Shown: positions 48,397 through 58,632 of the stretch, piece by piece | How positions within the stretch are numbered: position 1 is the stretch's first letter | Layout: each line of letters starts with the position of its first letter | NCBI GenBank assembly: GCA_963817635.1 | Contig: CAWFPR010000002.1 | Span: forward strand, 248,001 to 312,000 | Direction: 5' to 3' | Length of the DNA stretch: 64,000 nucleotides | From: CAWFPR01 sp963817635 | GTDB taxonomy: Bacteria > Acidobacteriota > Vicinamibacteria > Vicinamibacterales > 2-12-FULL-66-21 | Program-made: the position numbers and the translations under genes | Notes under the pieces: generated by a model | The model's input: only the letters and a program-made list of their open reading frames with translations | Database searches by the model: none | What the model was told of the DNA's origin: nothing

Positions 48397-51129
48397 TTGA
48401 AGCATCGGATCTTTCACATCTGCGGCGGTCTGCTGACCGCGCTCGCGCTGGTCGCGGCTGAGCCACGGGGGAGTGCGCAGTCGCCCCCCGCGCCTCCGGC
48501 CCGGCCAGGCGCCGCGACGAGGCTCGCCGTCAGCGTCGAGCGCCACGTGGCCGGCGCGCCCGTTCTGTTCGGGGTGCCGTTGCCGCGCGGGGTCCTGCGC
48601 TCGCCCGACCAGGTGCGGCTGCTCGCGCCGGACGGACGCGAGGTCCCCAGTCAGATATCGGAGGTGAGCACCTGGGCACCTGCTGACGACAGCATCAAGT
48701 GGATCTGGGTGTTCTTCTTTGCCGAAGCGTCCGACCGATACACGCTGGAGTTCGGCGACGCCGTCAGGCGCGCCGAGGCGCCCGCGCCGCACGTGTCGGT
48801 CCTCAACAACCAGCGGCCAGGCGGATATCTGATCGTGGACACCGGTCCGATGAAGTTCGAGGTGCGCAAGGGGCCCGGAGGGTTCCTGAGCCACGTGCAG
48901 ATCGATCGCGATCGCAACGGGTTCGGCGACGCGGACGTCGTCGCCGAGGGCGCGGGAGAGCGCGGTTCGTTCGTCGATCTGCTCGACGACGAGGGCCTCG
49001 ACCCGTCCAGGGCGGTGGTCGAGCGAATGGTGATCGAGCGCGGGTCGGGTCCCATGCACGCGATTCTGCGGGTCGAAGGGCAGTATTTCTACGGCCGGAA
49101 GACGCATCCGGCGGCTCCGTTCGTGACGCGGATTCACGCGTATGCCGGGCGGACCGCCCTCCGGATCGATCACACGTTCATCTATACAGGCGACCCGGAC
49201 ATGCACACGAAGCAGGCGGGCCAGCACGCGCACGTCGCCACCGAGGCCGGCGCCATCATCACGGAGGATCCGAACGACGCCGGGTGGACCCAACCCAGGG
49301 ACCGGCTGGCCGCGGCGGGTGTCGCGGTCACGCTCGCGCTGCGGAACCCGAGCGGACGCACCGCGGTTGGCGACGGCCGCTGGTGGGAGCGTCGCTCCAG
49401 CCACACGGTGGAGTTCCCCGCCGGCGCCGCCGGTCCGTGGTCGGTGCTGCAGACGGGTCCGGAGCCCAATCGCATCCCGCCGTTCCCTGAGTCGACACCG
49501 GCAACCCGCATCGACGGTTTCGCCGCCCAGGTGTCGAGCGGCGGGGCCCGGCTCGCCTCCGGCGACCGCGCAGAGGGGTGGCTGCGGATTGCCTCCGGCC
49601 GTTCGGAAGTCTCGATGGCGCTTCCGCGGTTCCTCGAGGAATATCCGAAGGAAATCCGCTACGAGCCGGACGGCGGGCGCCTGACGGCGTATTTCTGGTC
49701 GCCGTCGGTCGAGCCGATGAGTTTCGCCCGCTGGTCGAGCGCACTCGATCGCGAGGAGGAAACGATTTCGGTCGAGAACAACGCACGCGGCATTGCGAAG
49801 ACGACGGAAGTGGCGATCGACTTTGCGGCTGACGGAGGCGCGGGCGTGGCGACGCCGGCCCGTGCGTTCGTGGAGGCGCCGGTCGCCCACGTCACGCCGT
49901 CGTGGTACGGCGCGAGCGGTGTCTTCGGCAGGTTTGCGGCGCTCTCCGATCGCGATCCGGCCCTCCAGCGCTCGATCGACTACAAGTTCGACTGGATGCT
50001 CTTCAACCAGCGATGGATGCCCTGGTATGGCATGTGGGACTACGGCGACTGGCGGCTCTATTTCGACGGCGAGAAGTGGACGGACTGGGGCAACAACGAG
50101 CCGGCGGAGGACTACATCTGCTGGCTGCAGTTCATGCGCACCGGCGACGCCCGCGTCTACGACGCCGCGCGCGCCAACAGCCGCCATTCGATGGACGTGG
50201 ACAACGTCCACTGGCCGGCCGAACCGCATTTCGTCGGCGACAGCAACGTCGCGCTGGACTACTGGGAGTTCGACCGGGCGCGGCGGACGGGCGAGTATGA
50301 CGGCCCGGCGCCCTCGCCGTACGTGGGCATCGGATCGCGCCACGCGAAGCAGCACTGGGTCAAGACGCTCAGCGCGCACGTGTGGGTGCAGGGCTGGCTG
50401 GCCGACTACTATCTCACCGGGGATCACCGCGGGCTCGACGTCGCGATCGAGACGGCCGACATGCACCTGCGGCGCATCTGGGGTGAGCACGGCCTCACCG
50501 GCCGCCGCCTGTATCTCGCCGCGTGGAACGTGCTCGACGTCTGGGACGCGACGAAGGACGAGCGTTACGAGCGCGAAGCCGACGACCTGGTCGGGCGCAT
50601 GTTGCGGCTCCAGGATCGCGAGCAGGGCGGCAGCCTGTCGATGGACCGCTACGGCTACGCCGACGTGTACATCACGCACGCGCTGGCGATGTACCTCGAC
50701 CTGACCGGCGACGCGCGCGTCCGGACCGCCCTGGCGCGCCACGCGCGCCGCGTGCGCGACGTGCCGGCGCTGAACCACGAATTCGAGTCGTACATGTCCG
50801 GCGTGTACGCGCTCGTGCTCGGGTGGGATCTGACGGGCGAGCCGAGTCTCCTCGCGGAGGCGCGGCGGCGGCTGGAGGCGCTGAAGATGGACGCGCTCCA
50901 GCGCCCGATCGACGACACCTGGACGCTCGGCGAACTGTTCACGGCGCTCGACAAGGCCAGCCATCTGCCGCGGAGCGCGATTCGCAACAGCCGCGCGCTG
51001 CCCATCTGGAGCGCCACGAACGGCTTGCGGGTGTTCGGCTGGACGAACGCGTATGTGCTGCCGTTCGCGCTCGAGCGGCTGGAAAAGGGCCCAGGGCCCA
51101 GAGCGCAGGGCTCAGGGGGCAGGCAGTAG
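48397..51129 (+). CDS. Secreted PcRGLX/YetA-like glycan lyase (exo-rhamnogalacturonan lyase type)
   Basis: Resembles the three-domain PcRGLX/YetA family, which includes exo-acting rhamnogalacturonan lyases. Signal peptide: KHRIFHICGGLLTALALVAA then EPRGSAQ. The N-terminal RIFT-like domain reads HVAGAPVLFGVPLPRGVLRS and APADDSIKWIWVFFF. The middle has WYGASGVFGRFAALSDRDPA and LFNQRWMPWYGMWDYGDWRL. The C-terminal alpha/alpha barrel has HSMDVDNVHWPAEPHFVGDS and SRHAKQHWVKTLSAHVWVQG. 910 residues, open throughout. The last 13 residues (GPGPRAQGSGGRQ) come from a GGCTCAGGG-type repeat and are probably an accidental extension. The start is TTG at 48397; an ATG at 48353 opens a 15-codon ORF ending on it. 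It precedes a TonB receptor and PIG-L gene, suggesting a glycan-uptake locus. Confidence 0.8.
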   Translation: MKHRIFHICGGLLTALALVAAEPRGSAQSPPAPPARPGAATRLAVSVERHVAGAPVLFGVPLPRGVLRSPDQVRLLAPDGREVPSQISEVSTWAPADDSIKWIWVFFFAEASDRYTLEFGDAVRRAEAPAPHVSVLNNQRPGGYLIVDTGPMKFEVRKGPGGFLSHVQIDRDRNGFGDADVVAEGAGERGSFVDLLDDEGLDPSRAVVERMVIERGSGPMHAILRVEGQYFYGRKTHPAAPFVTRIHAYAGRTALRIDHTFIYTGDPDMHTKQAGQHAHVATEAGAIITEDPNDAGWTQPRDRLAAAGVAVTLALRNPSGRTAVGDGRWWERRSSHTVEFPAGAAGPWSVLQTGPEPNRIPPFPESTPATRIDGFAAQVSSGGARLASGDRAEGWLRIASGRSEVSMALPRFLEEYPKEIRYEPDGGRLTAYFWSPSVEPMSFARWSSALDREEETISVENNARGIAKTTEVAIDFAADGGAGVATPARAFVEAPVAHVTPSWYGASGVFGRFAALSDRDPALQRSIDYKFDWMLFNQRWMPWYGMWDYGDWRLYFDGEKWTDWGNNEPAEDYICWLQFMRTGDARVYDAARANSRHSMDVDNVHWPAEPHFVGDSNVALDYWEFDRARRTGEYDGPAPSPYVGIGSRHAKQHWVKTLSAHVWVQGWLADYYLTGDHRGLDVAIETADMHLRRIWGEHGLTGRRLYLAAWNVLDVWDATKDERYEREADDLVGRMLRLQDREQGGSLSMDRYGYADVYITHALAMYLDLTGDARVRTALARHARRVRDVPALNHEFESYMSGVYALVLGWDLTGEPSLLAEARRRLEALKMDALQRPIDDTWTLGELFTALDKASHLPRSAIRNSRALPIWSATNGLRVFGWTNAYVLPFALERLEKGPGPRAQGSGGRQ

Positions 51130-51212
51130 GCAGGCAGTCCGGTGAACGGGCGCCGCGGACAGGCGCCAGGCACCAGATTGGAACTCGACACGATCTGAGA
51201 GGAGAGCGATCC

Positions 51213-54150
51213 ATGGGAGGAAGCGCACGTTTGCTGGTCGGGAGAATCGCGCTTGCGCTGGCGGTGGCCTGCACACTCGGGGGACCAGCCTTCGGCCAGT
51301 CAACCGCGATCAACGGTTCGATTGAAGGAACGATCAAGGACGTTTCCGGCGGCGTCCTGCCGGGCGTCACGGTGACGGTGCACAACAACGACACGGGCGC
51401 CGAGCGTACCGTCGTCACCAACGGCGAGGGCATCTACCGCGCGGTGCTGCTGCCGCTCGGCACCTACCGCGTCGCGGCGGAACTCTCCGGGTTCAAGAAG
51501 TACGAGCAGACCGACATCCTCCTCAACGCGGGGACGACGGCGGTCATCAACATGGTGATGGCGGTGGGAGCGCTGACCGAGGTCGTCAGCGTCGCGGCCG
51601 ATTCGGCTGTCGTCGATCTGGGCAAGATTGACGTGGGCCGCAACCTCAACGAACGCGAAATCAAGAACCTGCCGCTCGTGTCGCGCAACCCGTACAATTT
51701 CGCGCTGCTGCAGACGGGAGTCAGCGGGTTCGAGAACTCCGAATTCGGCGTGCCGCGCTTCAGCGCGAACGGCTCGCTCCTGCGCATCAACTACCAGGTC
51801 GACGGCAATACCAACACGCAGAAGGATCGCGCCGGGCTGCGCCTGATGCCGATGTCCGAGGTCGCGATCGGCGAAGTGAAGGTCACGACGAGCGGCTACG
51901 CGCCGGAATTCGGCCAGACGATGGGGCTCGTGTACAACGCCATCACCCCGTCCGGCACCAACCGGCTGAAGGGCGACGTCAGTTACCGGTTCCGCAAGAC
52001 CAGGTTCAGCGCGTTTCCGTTCTACTTCACCCTGCCGCGGACCGACGAGAACAGGCCTCCCGACGAAGTGAACACCTGGACCGCCAACGTGGGCGGGCCC
52101 GTCGTCAAGGACAAGCTGCACTACTACGTCGGCTTCGAACGGACCTACCGGGACATGGTGCGGGTCATCACCCTGGATCCGGCGCTCGTGCAGGAGGTGG
52201 GCCTGCCGTCGCAGCCGGCCGTGGCGCCGGCGAACCAGAATGTCCGTTTCTTCATCGGCAAGCTCGACTACCGGATCAGCGACACGCACCGGCTCAGCAC
52301 CCGGTTCAACTGGTTCGAGAACGCCAATCCGTACAACGGCGGCGGTGGCGGGATTACCGCCATCGAACGCTCGTTCGACTTCTCGGACGCCATGAATTCC
52401 ACGGCCGCCCAGCTCGTCTCGGCGTGGGGCGCCAACCGCCTGAATGAGATCCGCGTGCAGTATGCGCAGCGGCACTCGCAGCGCTACTCGATCGCCGATG
52501 CGCCGGCGGGCATCTCGATCAACATCACCAACTCCATCCAGTTCGGCCACCCGACGTCGGACGGCGAGGACTTCAAGCAGGGGATCACACAGTTCATCGA
52601 CAACTTCACGCTGATCCGCGGGCGCCACAGCTTCAAGTCCGGGATCGATTTCCAGTACGTTCACGATACCCGCTCGGTGCCGCTCACCGCCACCTACACG
52701 TTCCCGACCGTGGATGCGTATCTCGCCGCGCGCGCGGGCACGAACGTGCGCGACTACTCGACGTTCGCGCAGGTCATCGGCGACCCGAACTTCGAAATGA
52801 ACACGAAGCTGTTCAGCGCCTTCTGGCAGGACGACTGGCGCGTGACGCCCGACGTCAAGATGCTCTACGGCGTCCGCTACGACGCGTACTTCTACCCGAC
52901 GGGCACCGCGGATGCTCCGTTCGCCTACTCACAGAAGTTCGCCAACGACACGAACAACTTCGGTCCCGCGGCTCGGCCTGGCGTGGACGCTCGGCGAACG
53001 GAAGACCGACGTCGTCCGCGCGAGCACCGGCATCATGTACGACCAGCCGCTCCTGGCGATCTACCAGAACTCGATCCAGCAGAACGGCCTGCCCGCCCGC
53101 ACGACCTATTCGGTGAATGCCACCGGCCTCGGCGCACCGGACTTTCCGAACACGCTGGCGAACCTGCCGGCCGGCGTGACCGCTCCGGCGCAGTCCATCT
53201 TCGCGCCCGACCCTGGGCTGAAGCTCGCGTACAACTGGCAGAACAGCGCGCAGTACGACCGCGCGATCGGCCAGTGGTATCATGCGTCGGTCGGCGTCGT
53301 GTACAACCGCGGCTACAACCTGCCGGTCATCAACGACATCAACCTGATCAACCCGACCGGCACGCTCGCCGACGGCCGCAACATCTACAGCACGTCGGTC
53401 AACGCGAACACGCGCATGGATCCGCGCTTCAACCACATCAACGTGGTGCAGTCGCCCGGCACGTCCACCTACAAGGCGCTCCTGTTGACCTTCGGCAAGC
53501 GCTTCTCGAACGGCGTGCAGTACGACTTCAACTACACCCTCGGAAAGGGCATCGACAACGCGCCGCTCACGAGCACGCTGGCCGTGCAGGGGGACTCCGG
53601 GCGATCGGATCCCACCGACCTCAATCGTGACAAGGGCCCCAACGCCCTCGACACGCGCCACTCCTTCAACGGCAGCATCGTGGCGATGTCGAGCGTGAAG
53701 CGCGGCCCGGAACTGCTCCAGGCGCTGCTCAGCGAGAACCAGGTCGGCGTGGTGATTCAGTTCAACAGCGGCATTCCGTTCACGGTCACCAGCAACCGCG
53801 ACCTGAACCTGGACGGCGTCGGCAGCGATCGACCCCTGAACGTCGGCCGCAATTCCGTGTATCTGCCGGCGCGCTGGAACGTGGACGCGAGGCTCTCGCG
53901 CTTCATCCCGCTCGGCAGCAACCGCCGCGTCGAGGTCCTCGCCGAGTTCAAGAACATCTTCAACATCGTCCAGACGTCGCGCGTCCGTACGGGCGTCAAC
54001 GTCGATACGGCCGGCAACGTGCTCACGCCGCTGGTCTTCGGCTCGGTCCGCTCGACGCTGACATCGCTGCCGACCAACGGCAACGATTTCCTGCCGCAGA
54101 GCGGATACGAGCAGCGGAAGTTCCAGCTCGGATTCAAGTTCTCCTTCTGA
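51213..54150 (+). CDS. Oar-like TonB-dependent receptor with carboxypeptidase-like N-terminal domain (copy 2), one frameshift
   Basis: Paralogue of the receptor at 6257. Signal peptide: RLLVGRIALALAVACTLGGP then AFGQ. The regulatory-like domain is GTIKDVSGGVLPGVTVTVHN and YRVAAELSGFKKYEQTDILL. The plug has IKNLPLVSRNPYNFALLQTG and QVDGNTNTQKDRAGLRLMPM. The barrel ends FQLGFKFSF with a C-terminal Phe. One inserted C near 52972 (GGTCCCGCGG) breaks NNFGPRLGLAWTLGERKTD; correction gives 978 residues. A GGAG motif precedes the ATG at 51213. Followed by the second PIG-L gene after 86 bases, repeating the gene order of copy 1. Ligand unknown; the neighbouring lyase suggests an oligosaccharide. Confidence 0.91.
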
Positions 54151-54236
54151 CGGGGTTCCTGCCAGCTTCCCGCGGTCGGACGGCTCCGGCGAACGTCGGG
54201 GACGGCTGACCGCGGGAGATCCAGACGAGGCACGAG

Positions 54237-57062
54237 ATGAGGACACCGCGCATTCTGCTGGCGGTCGCCCTGGTGGCGGCCGCCGGATATCTGTCTGTCA
54301 GCGCGCAGCAGCGCACCTTCCAATACCGGATCGAGACACTGACCGACGAGACGGGCGCGCCCGGGCTGACGCTCGCCCTGCGGAAGCTCTCCTCGGTCGC
54401 CACGCTCATGCAGACGACCGCGCATCCCGACGACGAGCCGAACGCGATGCTCGCTTATTACGCGCGCCACCTGGGCATGCGGGTGGCCCTCGTCACCGCC
54501 ACGCGCGGTGACGGCGGCCAGAACGAGATTGGCCCCGAACTGTTCGACGCGCTGGGCATCCTCCGCACCGAGGAACTGCTGGCGGCGCACCAGTTCGACG
54601 GCGCCGAGCAGTACTTCACCCGCGCGGTGGACTTCGGCTACTCGTTCAGCCCCGAAGAGACGATGCAGAAATGGGGCAGGGAAGAGATCATCGGCGACTT
54701 CGTGCGGCATATCCGGACGCTGCGCCCCGACGTCATCACGACGATGGGCGTCGGCGGCACGGGCGGAGGCCAGCACCACCAGACGTCGGCAATGCTGACG
54801 CTCGAGGCCTACAAGCGCGCAGGGGATCCGACGCAGTTCCCCGAGCAGATTCGCGACGGCCTGCGGCCGTGGCAACCGCGCAAGCTGTACCAGCCCGCCG
54901 GCGGTTTCGGTGGGCGCGGCGGCTTCGCTCCGGGCGGACGCGGCGGGCGCGCCGGGCGCGGCGGGACCGCTGCGACGGGGTCAGGGCAGGCGGGTCGTGG
55001 GAGCGCGGCGCCCGAGGCGCCCGGGGCCGGTCAGGCGCCGGCGGCCGGGCACCTGGCCACGATCGACGCGAACGTCTACGAACCGCTGCTGGGGTGCACG
55101 ATCGGCGAGGTCGGCTCGGTCGCGTCGGGGATGCACATGTGCCAGGGGCGGGCACCGATCGTGGGCGGCGCCGGGCCCACCGTTTCGCGCTACCGCCTGA
55201 TCGAGACGACGCTGCCGTCCCAGAAGGACCAGGACGAAACCTCGCTCTTCGACGGCATCGACACCGGGCTGTCGAGCCTGGCGTCGTTCGCCGGCGGTCG
55301 CGCTCCCGAAGCCCTCTCGGGCGGGCTGGCTGCCATTGCGGTCCGGGTGGACGCCGCCGGGCGCGCGCTCGACGCCCGCGGGCCCGCAGCGGCAATTCCG
55401 GATCTCATCGACGGGCTGAAAGGGCTCCGCGCGCTGCGCGCCGCGCTGCCGTCGATAGGCCTGGACGAGCCGGCGCTTTACGAGATCGACTTTCGTCTGA
55501 AGCCGAAGGAGGACCAGTTCGAACAGGCTATCGCCGTCGCGCACGCGCTGCGCATCGACGCGCTCGCCGACGACGGGCTGGTGGTCGCCGGGCAGCCACT
55601 CGCCGTGTCGATGATGGTGGCCAATCGCGGGGCAGACGACGTCACCGTGACGTCCGTGTCGTTCGACGGGCTCGACGGGCAGCCGGGCTGCACGCCGGCG
55701 AAGCCGTCAACCGCCGTGCCGTACCTGTGCGACGCGGACCTGCGCGTCCCGGCAGCCTCTCGCATCACCGGGCCGTACTGGCAGCGTCCGGAGTCGGCGA
55801 CGCGCGCCACGTTCGACGCTGACGCGCCGTTCGGCTATCCGTTCCGTCCGACTCCGTTCCGCGCGCGCGTGGCGCTCGACGTGGCGGGCGTCAGCATCAC
55901 GCGCGACCTGCCCATCCAGTTCCGGTACGAGGGCACCGGGCTCGTCGGCGAGAAACGCATGGAACTGAAGGTCGTCCCGGCTTTCAACGTTCGAGTCGCG
56001 CCGGGCACGGTCATCGTCCCGTTGCGCGCTCCCGCACCCGCCGACCGGCGTCGCGACGTCCGCGTGACGGTGCAGAACCAGACGAAGGGAGAGGCCTCCG
56101 GTACAGTGGCGCTGACGCTTCCGGCAGGCTGGCGGGCGACGCCGGCGACGGCCCCGGTGGCATTCACCCGGGAAGACGAATCTGTGACGCTGCGCTTCCG
56201 CGTGACTCCGCCGGTTCAGCTGACGGCCGGTGCGTTCACGGTCAAGGCCGAAGTCGCTGGTGCCAGGGGCGCCACACTGTCCGGCAGCGAGCATTTCGAC
56301 CTCGGCTACCAGGTGATCGAATACCCCCACATCCAGCGTCGTCACAAAACCCTTGCCGCCGAAACGACGATCAAGGTAATTGACGTATCAGTGGCGCCGA
56401 ATCTGACGCTCGGGTACGTGATGGGCGTGGGCGATCAGGTGCCGCCGGCGCTCGAGCAGCTCGGCGTGAAGGTGAACATGATCGACGAGGACGAGCTGGC
56501 ATACGGCAATCTCGCCCGCTACGATACGATTGTCCTCGGCGTGCGCGCCTACGAACGGCGGGGCGATCTCAAGGCGAACAATGCGCGCCTCCTGAAATAC
56601 GTCGAGGACGGCGGCACGCTGATCGTCCAGTACAACAAGACGGGCGAGTTCAACCAGGCGCAGTATGGACCCTATCCGGCCGTGGTCAGCAGCAACCGTG
56701 TGACGGATGAAACGGCCCCGATCGAGGTCCTGGAGAAGGAGCACCATGCCTTCACCTATCCGAACCGGATCCGCGCCGACGCGTGGGACGGATGGGTCCA
56801 GGAGCGCGGGCTCTACTTCCTCGGCGAACGCGATGCCAGGTACACGGACCTGGTGCAGTTGAAGGACCCCTTCGACTTCAATCCGGGCGAGAAGGGGGGT
56901 GCGCTGGTCGAAGCGAAGTACGGCAAGGGACGGTGGGTCTACGTCGGTCTCGGCCTCTGGCGGCAGTTGCCCGCCGGCACGGTCGGCGCCTACCAGCTGT
57001 TCGCAAACCTGATCAGCCTCGGGAAGGCCCCGCGCCCGCTGGGCGGGGGCGGGGTACAGTAG
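54237..57062 (+). CDS. Secreted PIG-L family deacetylase-like protein (copy 2)
   Basis: Intact 941-residue paralogue of the protein at 9239. Signal peptide: PRILLAVALVAAAGYLSVSA then QQ. The LmbE/PIG-L domain has TAHPDDEPNAMLAYY, RGDGGQNEIGPELFDALGIL and GGGQHHQTSAMLTLEAYKRA, with probable Zn ligands in HPDD and the later His pair. A low-complexity Gly/Arg/Ala insert (near residues 222-275) is absent from copy 1. The C-terminal half has NEW3-like segments (LTLPAGWRATPATAPVAFTR), GLGYVMGVGDQVPPALEQLG-like text (here LGYVMGVGDQVPPALEQLG) and a final domain with RYDTIVLGVRAYERRGDLKA. Six bases before the TPR gene, so it may lead the Bat-type operon. Confidence 0.88.
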   Translation: MRTPRILLAVALVAAAGYLSVSAQQRTFQYRIETLTDETGAPGLTLALRKLSSVATLMQTTAHPDDEPNAMLAYYARHLGMRVALVTATRGDGGQNEIGPELFDALGILRTEELLAAHQFDGAEQYFTRAVDFGYSFSPEETMQKWGREEIIGDFVRHIRTLRPDVITTMGVGGTGGGQHHQTSAMLTLEAYKRAGDPTQFPEQIRDGLRPWQPRKLYQPAGGFGGRGGFAPGGRGGRAGRGGTAATGSGQAGRGSAAPEAPGAGQAPAAGHLATIDANVYEPLLGCTIGEVGSVASGMHMCQGRAPIVGGAGPTVSRYRLIETTLPSQKDQDETSLFDGIDTGLSSLASFAGGRAPEALSGGLAAIAVRVDAAGRALDARGPAAAIPDLIDGLKGLRALRAALPSIGLDEPALYEIDFRLKPKEDQFEQAIAVAHALRIDALADDGLVVAGQPLAVSMMVANRGADDVTVTSVSFDGLDGQPGCTPAKPSTAVPYLCDADLRVPAASRITGPYWQRPESATRATFDADAPFGYPFRPTPFRARVALDVAGVSITRDLPIQFRYEGTGLVGEKRMELKVVPAFNVRVAPGTVIVPLRAPAPADRRRDVRVTVQNQTKGEASGTVALTLPAGWRATPATAPVAFTREDESVTLRFRVTPPVQLTAGAFTVKAEVAGARGATLSGSEHFDLGYQVIEYPHIQRRHKTLAAETTIKVIDVSVAPNLTLGYVMGVGDQVPPALEQLGVKVNMIDEDELAYGNLARYDTIVLGVRAYERRGDLKANNARLLKYVEDGGTLIVQYNKTGEFNQAQYGPYPAVVSSNRVTDETAPIEVLEKEHHAFTYPNRIRADAWDGWVQERGLYFLGERDARYTDLVQLKDPFDFNPGEKGGALVEAKYGKGRWVYVGLGLWRQLPAGTVGAYQLFANLISLGKAPRPLGGGGVQ

Positions 57063-57068
57063 ACACAC

Positions 57069-57641
57069 ATGAAGGCGACCGGAGCCGCGCTCGTCGTGCT
57101 GATGCTGGCCGGGGGAATCGGCCTGCTGGCGTACGCCCGGTGGACCAGCGTCGTCGGCGACGCGGACGCGGCGCTGGCCGCCGGGCAGTTCGATCAGGCG
57201 CTGGCCGCGTACGAGCGCGCCGGCGCCCGGTTCGACGTGACGCCGGCGGCGCGGCAGATGTTCGCCGGGGAATACGACCGCATCGCCGAAAACCGGCTCT
57301 GGATCCTGTACCGCATGAAGCGGTTCGACGACGCCATCGACGCGGCCGAACACGCGCCGCTTGGCGCGGCGCCGCACTTCTGGGCCGGCTGCGCATTTTT
57401 CGAGAAGGCGCGTGCCGAGCAGAACCCCGAGACGCGTCTGGGCTGGCTGGCGCGCGCCGAAGAGGAACTCCAGAAGGCGGTCGAAGCCCGGCCCGACGAC
57501 TGGGACACCAAGTTCGACTTCGAGCTGGCCTCGCGCCTGATGACCGAGCTGCGCAAGCAGCCGAAGACCCCGCCAGCGCAGATGATGCAGCTGCTCCGTC
57601 CGCCGACCCCGGGAGCGAAGACGCCGCGCCGCGTCGGCTGA
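57069..57641 (+). CDS. Membrane-anchored TPR-like protein of the Bat-type operon
   Basis: 190 residues with an N-terminal TM or signal anchor (ATGAALVVLMLAGGIGLLAY). Tetratricopeptide-like helices follow: DADAALAAGQFDQALAAYER, YRMKRFDDAIDAAEHAP, GWLARAEEELQKAVEARPDD. The tail is Pro-rich. In Bat operons a TPR protein (BatC/BatE-like) accompanies VWA proteins and helps assemble periplasmic complexes. Its stop is followed after 1 base by the VWA gene. Specific partner unknown. Confidence 0.75.
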   Translation: MKATGAALVVLMLAGGIGLLAYARWTSVVGDADAALAAGQFDQALAAYERAGARFDVTPAARQMFAGEYDRIAENRLWILYRMKRFDDAIDAAEHAPLGAAPHFWAGCAFFEKARAEQNPETRLGWLARAEEELQKAVEARPDDWDTKFDFELASRLMTELRKQPKTPPAQMMQLLRPPTPGAKTPRRVG

Positions 57642-57642
57642 C

Positions 57643-58632
57643 ATGACTTTCCTTCGCCTGGAGTATCTCGCCTGGTGGCAGGCCCTGCCAGTCCTCGTGG
57701 CCTGCTGGGCCGTCCGCGCCTACTACGTGTCGCGGATGCGCCGCGCACCGGCGACCGCGCCGCGTTTCACGCGCCTGTCCCGCCGCGGCACGTGGAAGCG
57801 CGAGGCGGCCGCGCTCGCGCTCATGCTGATCGTGGCCGGCGCGCTCGTCTTCGCGCTGCTGCGCCCGCAGGCGATGCTCACGCACCGCACGCCCGAGTAC
57901 GACCAGCAGGATCTCGTGCTGATGCTCGATCGCTCGGCCTCGATGCGCGCGCACGACATCAGCCCGTCACGCTTCTCGCGCGCGACGCTCGAGATCCAGA
58001 ACTTCCTGAAGCACAAGCCGGAGGGGATCGACCGCGTCGGGCTGGTCGGCTTCGCGGGAAGTTCACTGATCCTGTCCTACCTGACGCGCGATCTCGACAC
58101 GGTGTCGTTCTACCTGGACTGGATCGAACACGATCCGCAGACGCTGCTCGGTACCGACATCGGCGCCGCCCTGAAGAACGCGCGCGAGGTCGCCCGCAAG
58201 GACGACCGGAAGACGCGCAAGCTCTTCCTCCTGGTGTCGGACGGCGAAGATTACGGCGGCGAGCTGTCGCGGCAGATGGCGGTGTTCCGGAGCGAGGGCT
58301 ACCGCGTGCACTGCATCGGGATCGGATCGGAGGACGCGGTGCCGATTCCGATCGTCAATCCCGAAGGCAAGGAGGTCTACCTGCGCGACGATGCGGGACA
58401 GATCGTCCGCACGCGGTTCGAGGAGGCCACGCTGCGGCAGATCGCGACCGGGACGGGCGGACGGTATGTGCGCTCGACGACCGGCGGGGAACTGGCCGGC
58501 GCGCTGGCCGACGTCGTGTCGGGGGAGCGCACGATCCGGGGCTGGCGTACGACGACCGAGTACCGCGATCTGTACCCGGCCGCGCTGGGGGTGGCCGCGG
58601 TCGCAGGCGCGGCGCTGTGGCTGCTGCTATGA
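57643..58632 (+). CDS. VWA-domain membrane protein (BatA/BatB-like), first copy
   Basis: 329 residues: hydrophobic N-terminus (WWQALPVLVACWAVRAYYV), a second TM (AALALMLIVAGALVFALLRP), a periplasmic von Willebrand A domain and a C-terminal TM (YPAALGVAAVAGAALWLLL). The MIDAS motif is VLMLDRSASMRAHDI, with the following Thr in LLGTDIGAALKNAREV and Asp in LLVSDGEDYGGEL. It overlaps the MoxR gene by ATGA. Bat-type VWA proteins are thought to form complexes with MoxR ATPases and support envelope stress tolerance. Confidence 0.88.
   Translation: MTFLRLEYLAWWQALPVLVACWAVRAYYVSRMRRAPATAPRFTRLSRRGTWKREAAALALMLIVAGALVFALLRPQAMLTHRTPEYDQQDLVLMLDRSASMRAHDISPSRFSRATLEIQNFLKHKPEGIDRVGLVGFAGSSLILSYLTRDLDTVSFYLDWIEHDPQTLLGTDIGAALKNAREVARKDDRKTRKLFLLVSDGEDYGGELSRQMAVFRSEGYRVHCIGIGSEDAVPIPIVNPEGKEVYLRDDAGQIVRTRFEEATLRQIATGTGGRYVRSTTGGELAGALADVVSGERTIRGWRTTTEYRDLYPAALGVAAVAGAALWLLL

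Noticed and set aside
48214..48461. Continuation of the third ADOP permease by about 80 codons
   Set aside because: An inserted G near 48199 removes the ordinary VDPSSALRL-stop ending; the extension has no similarity to permeases and enters the next gene.
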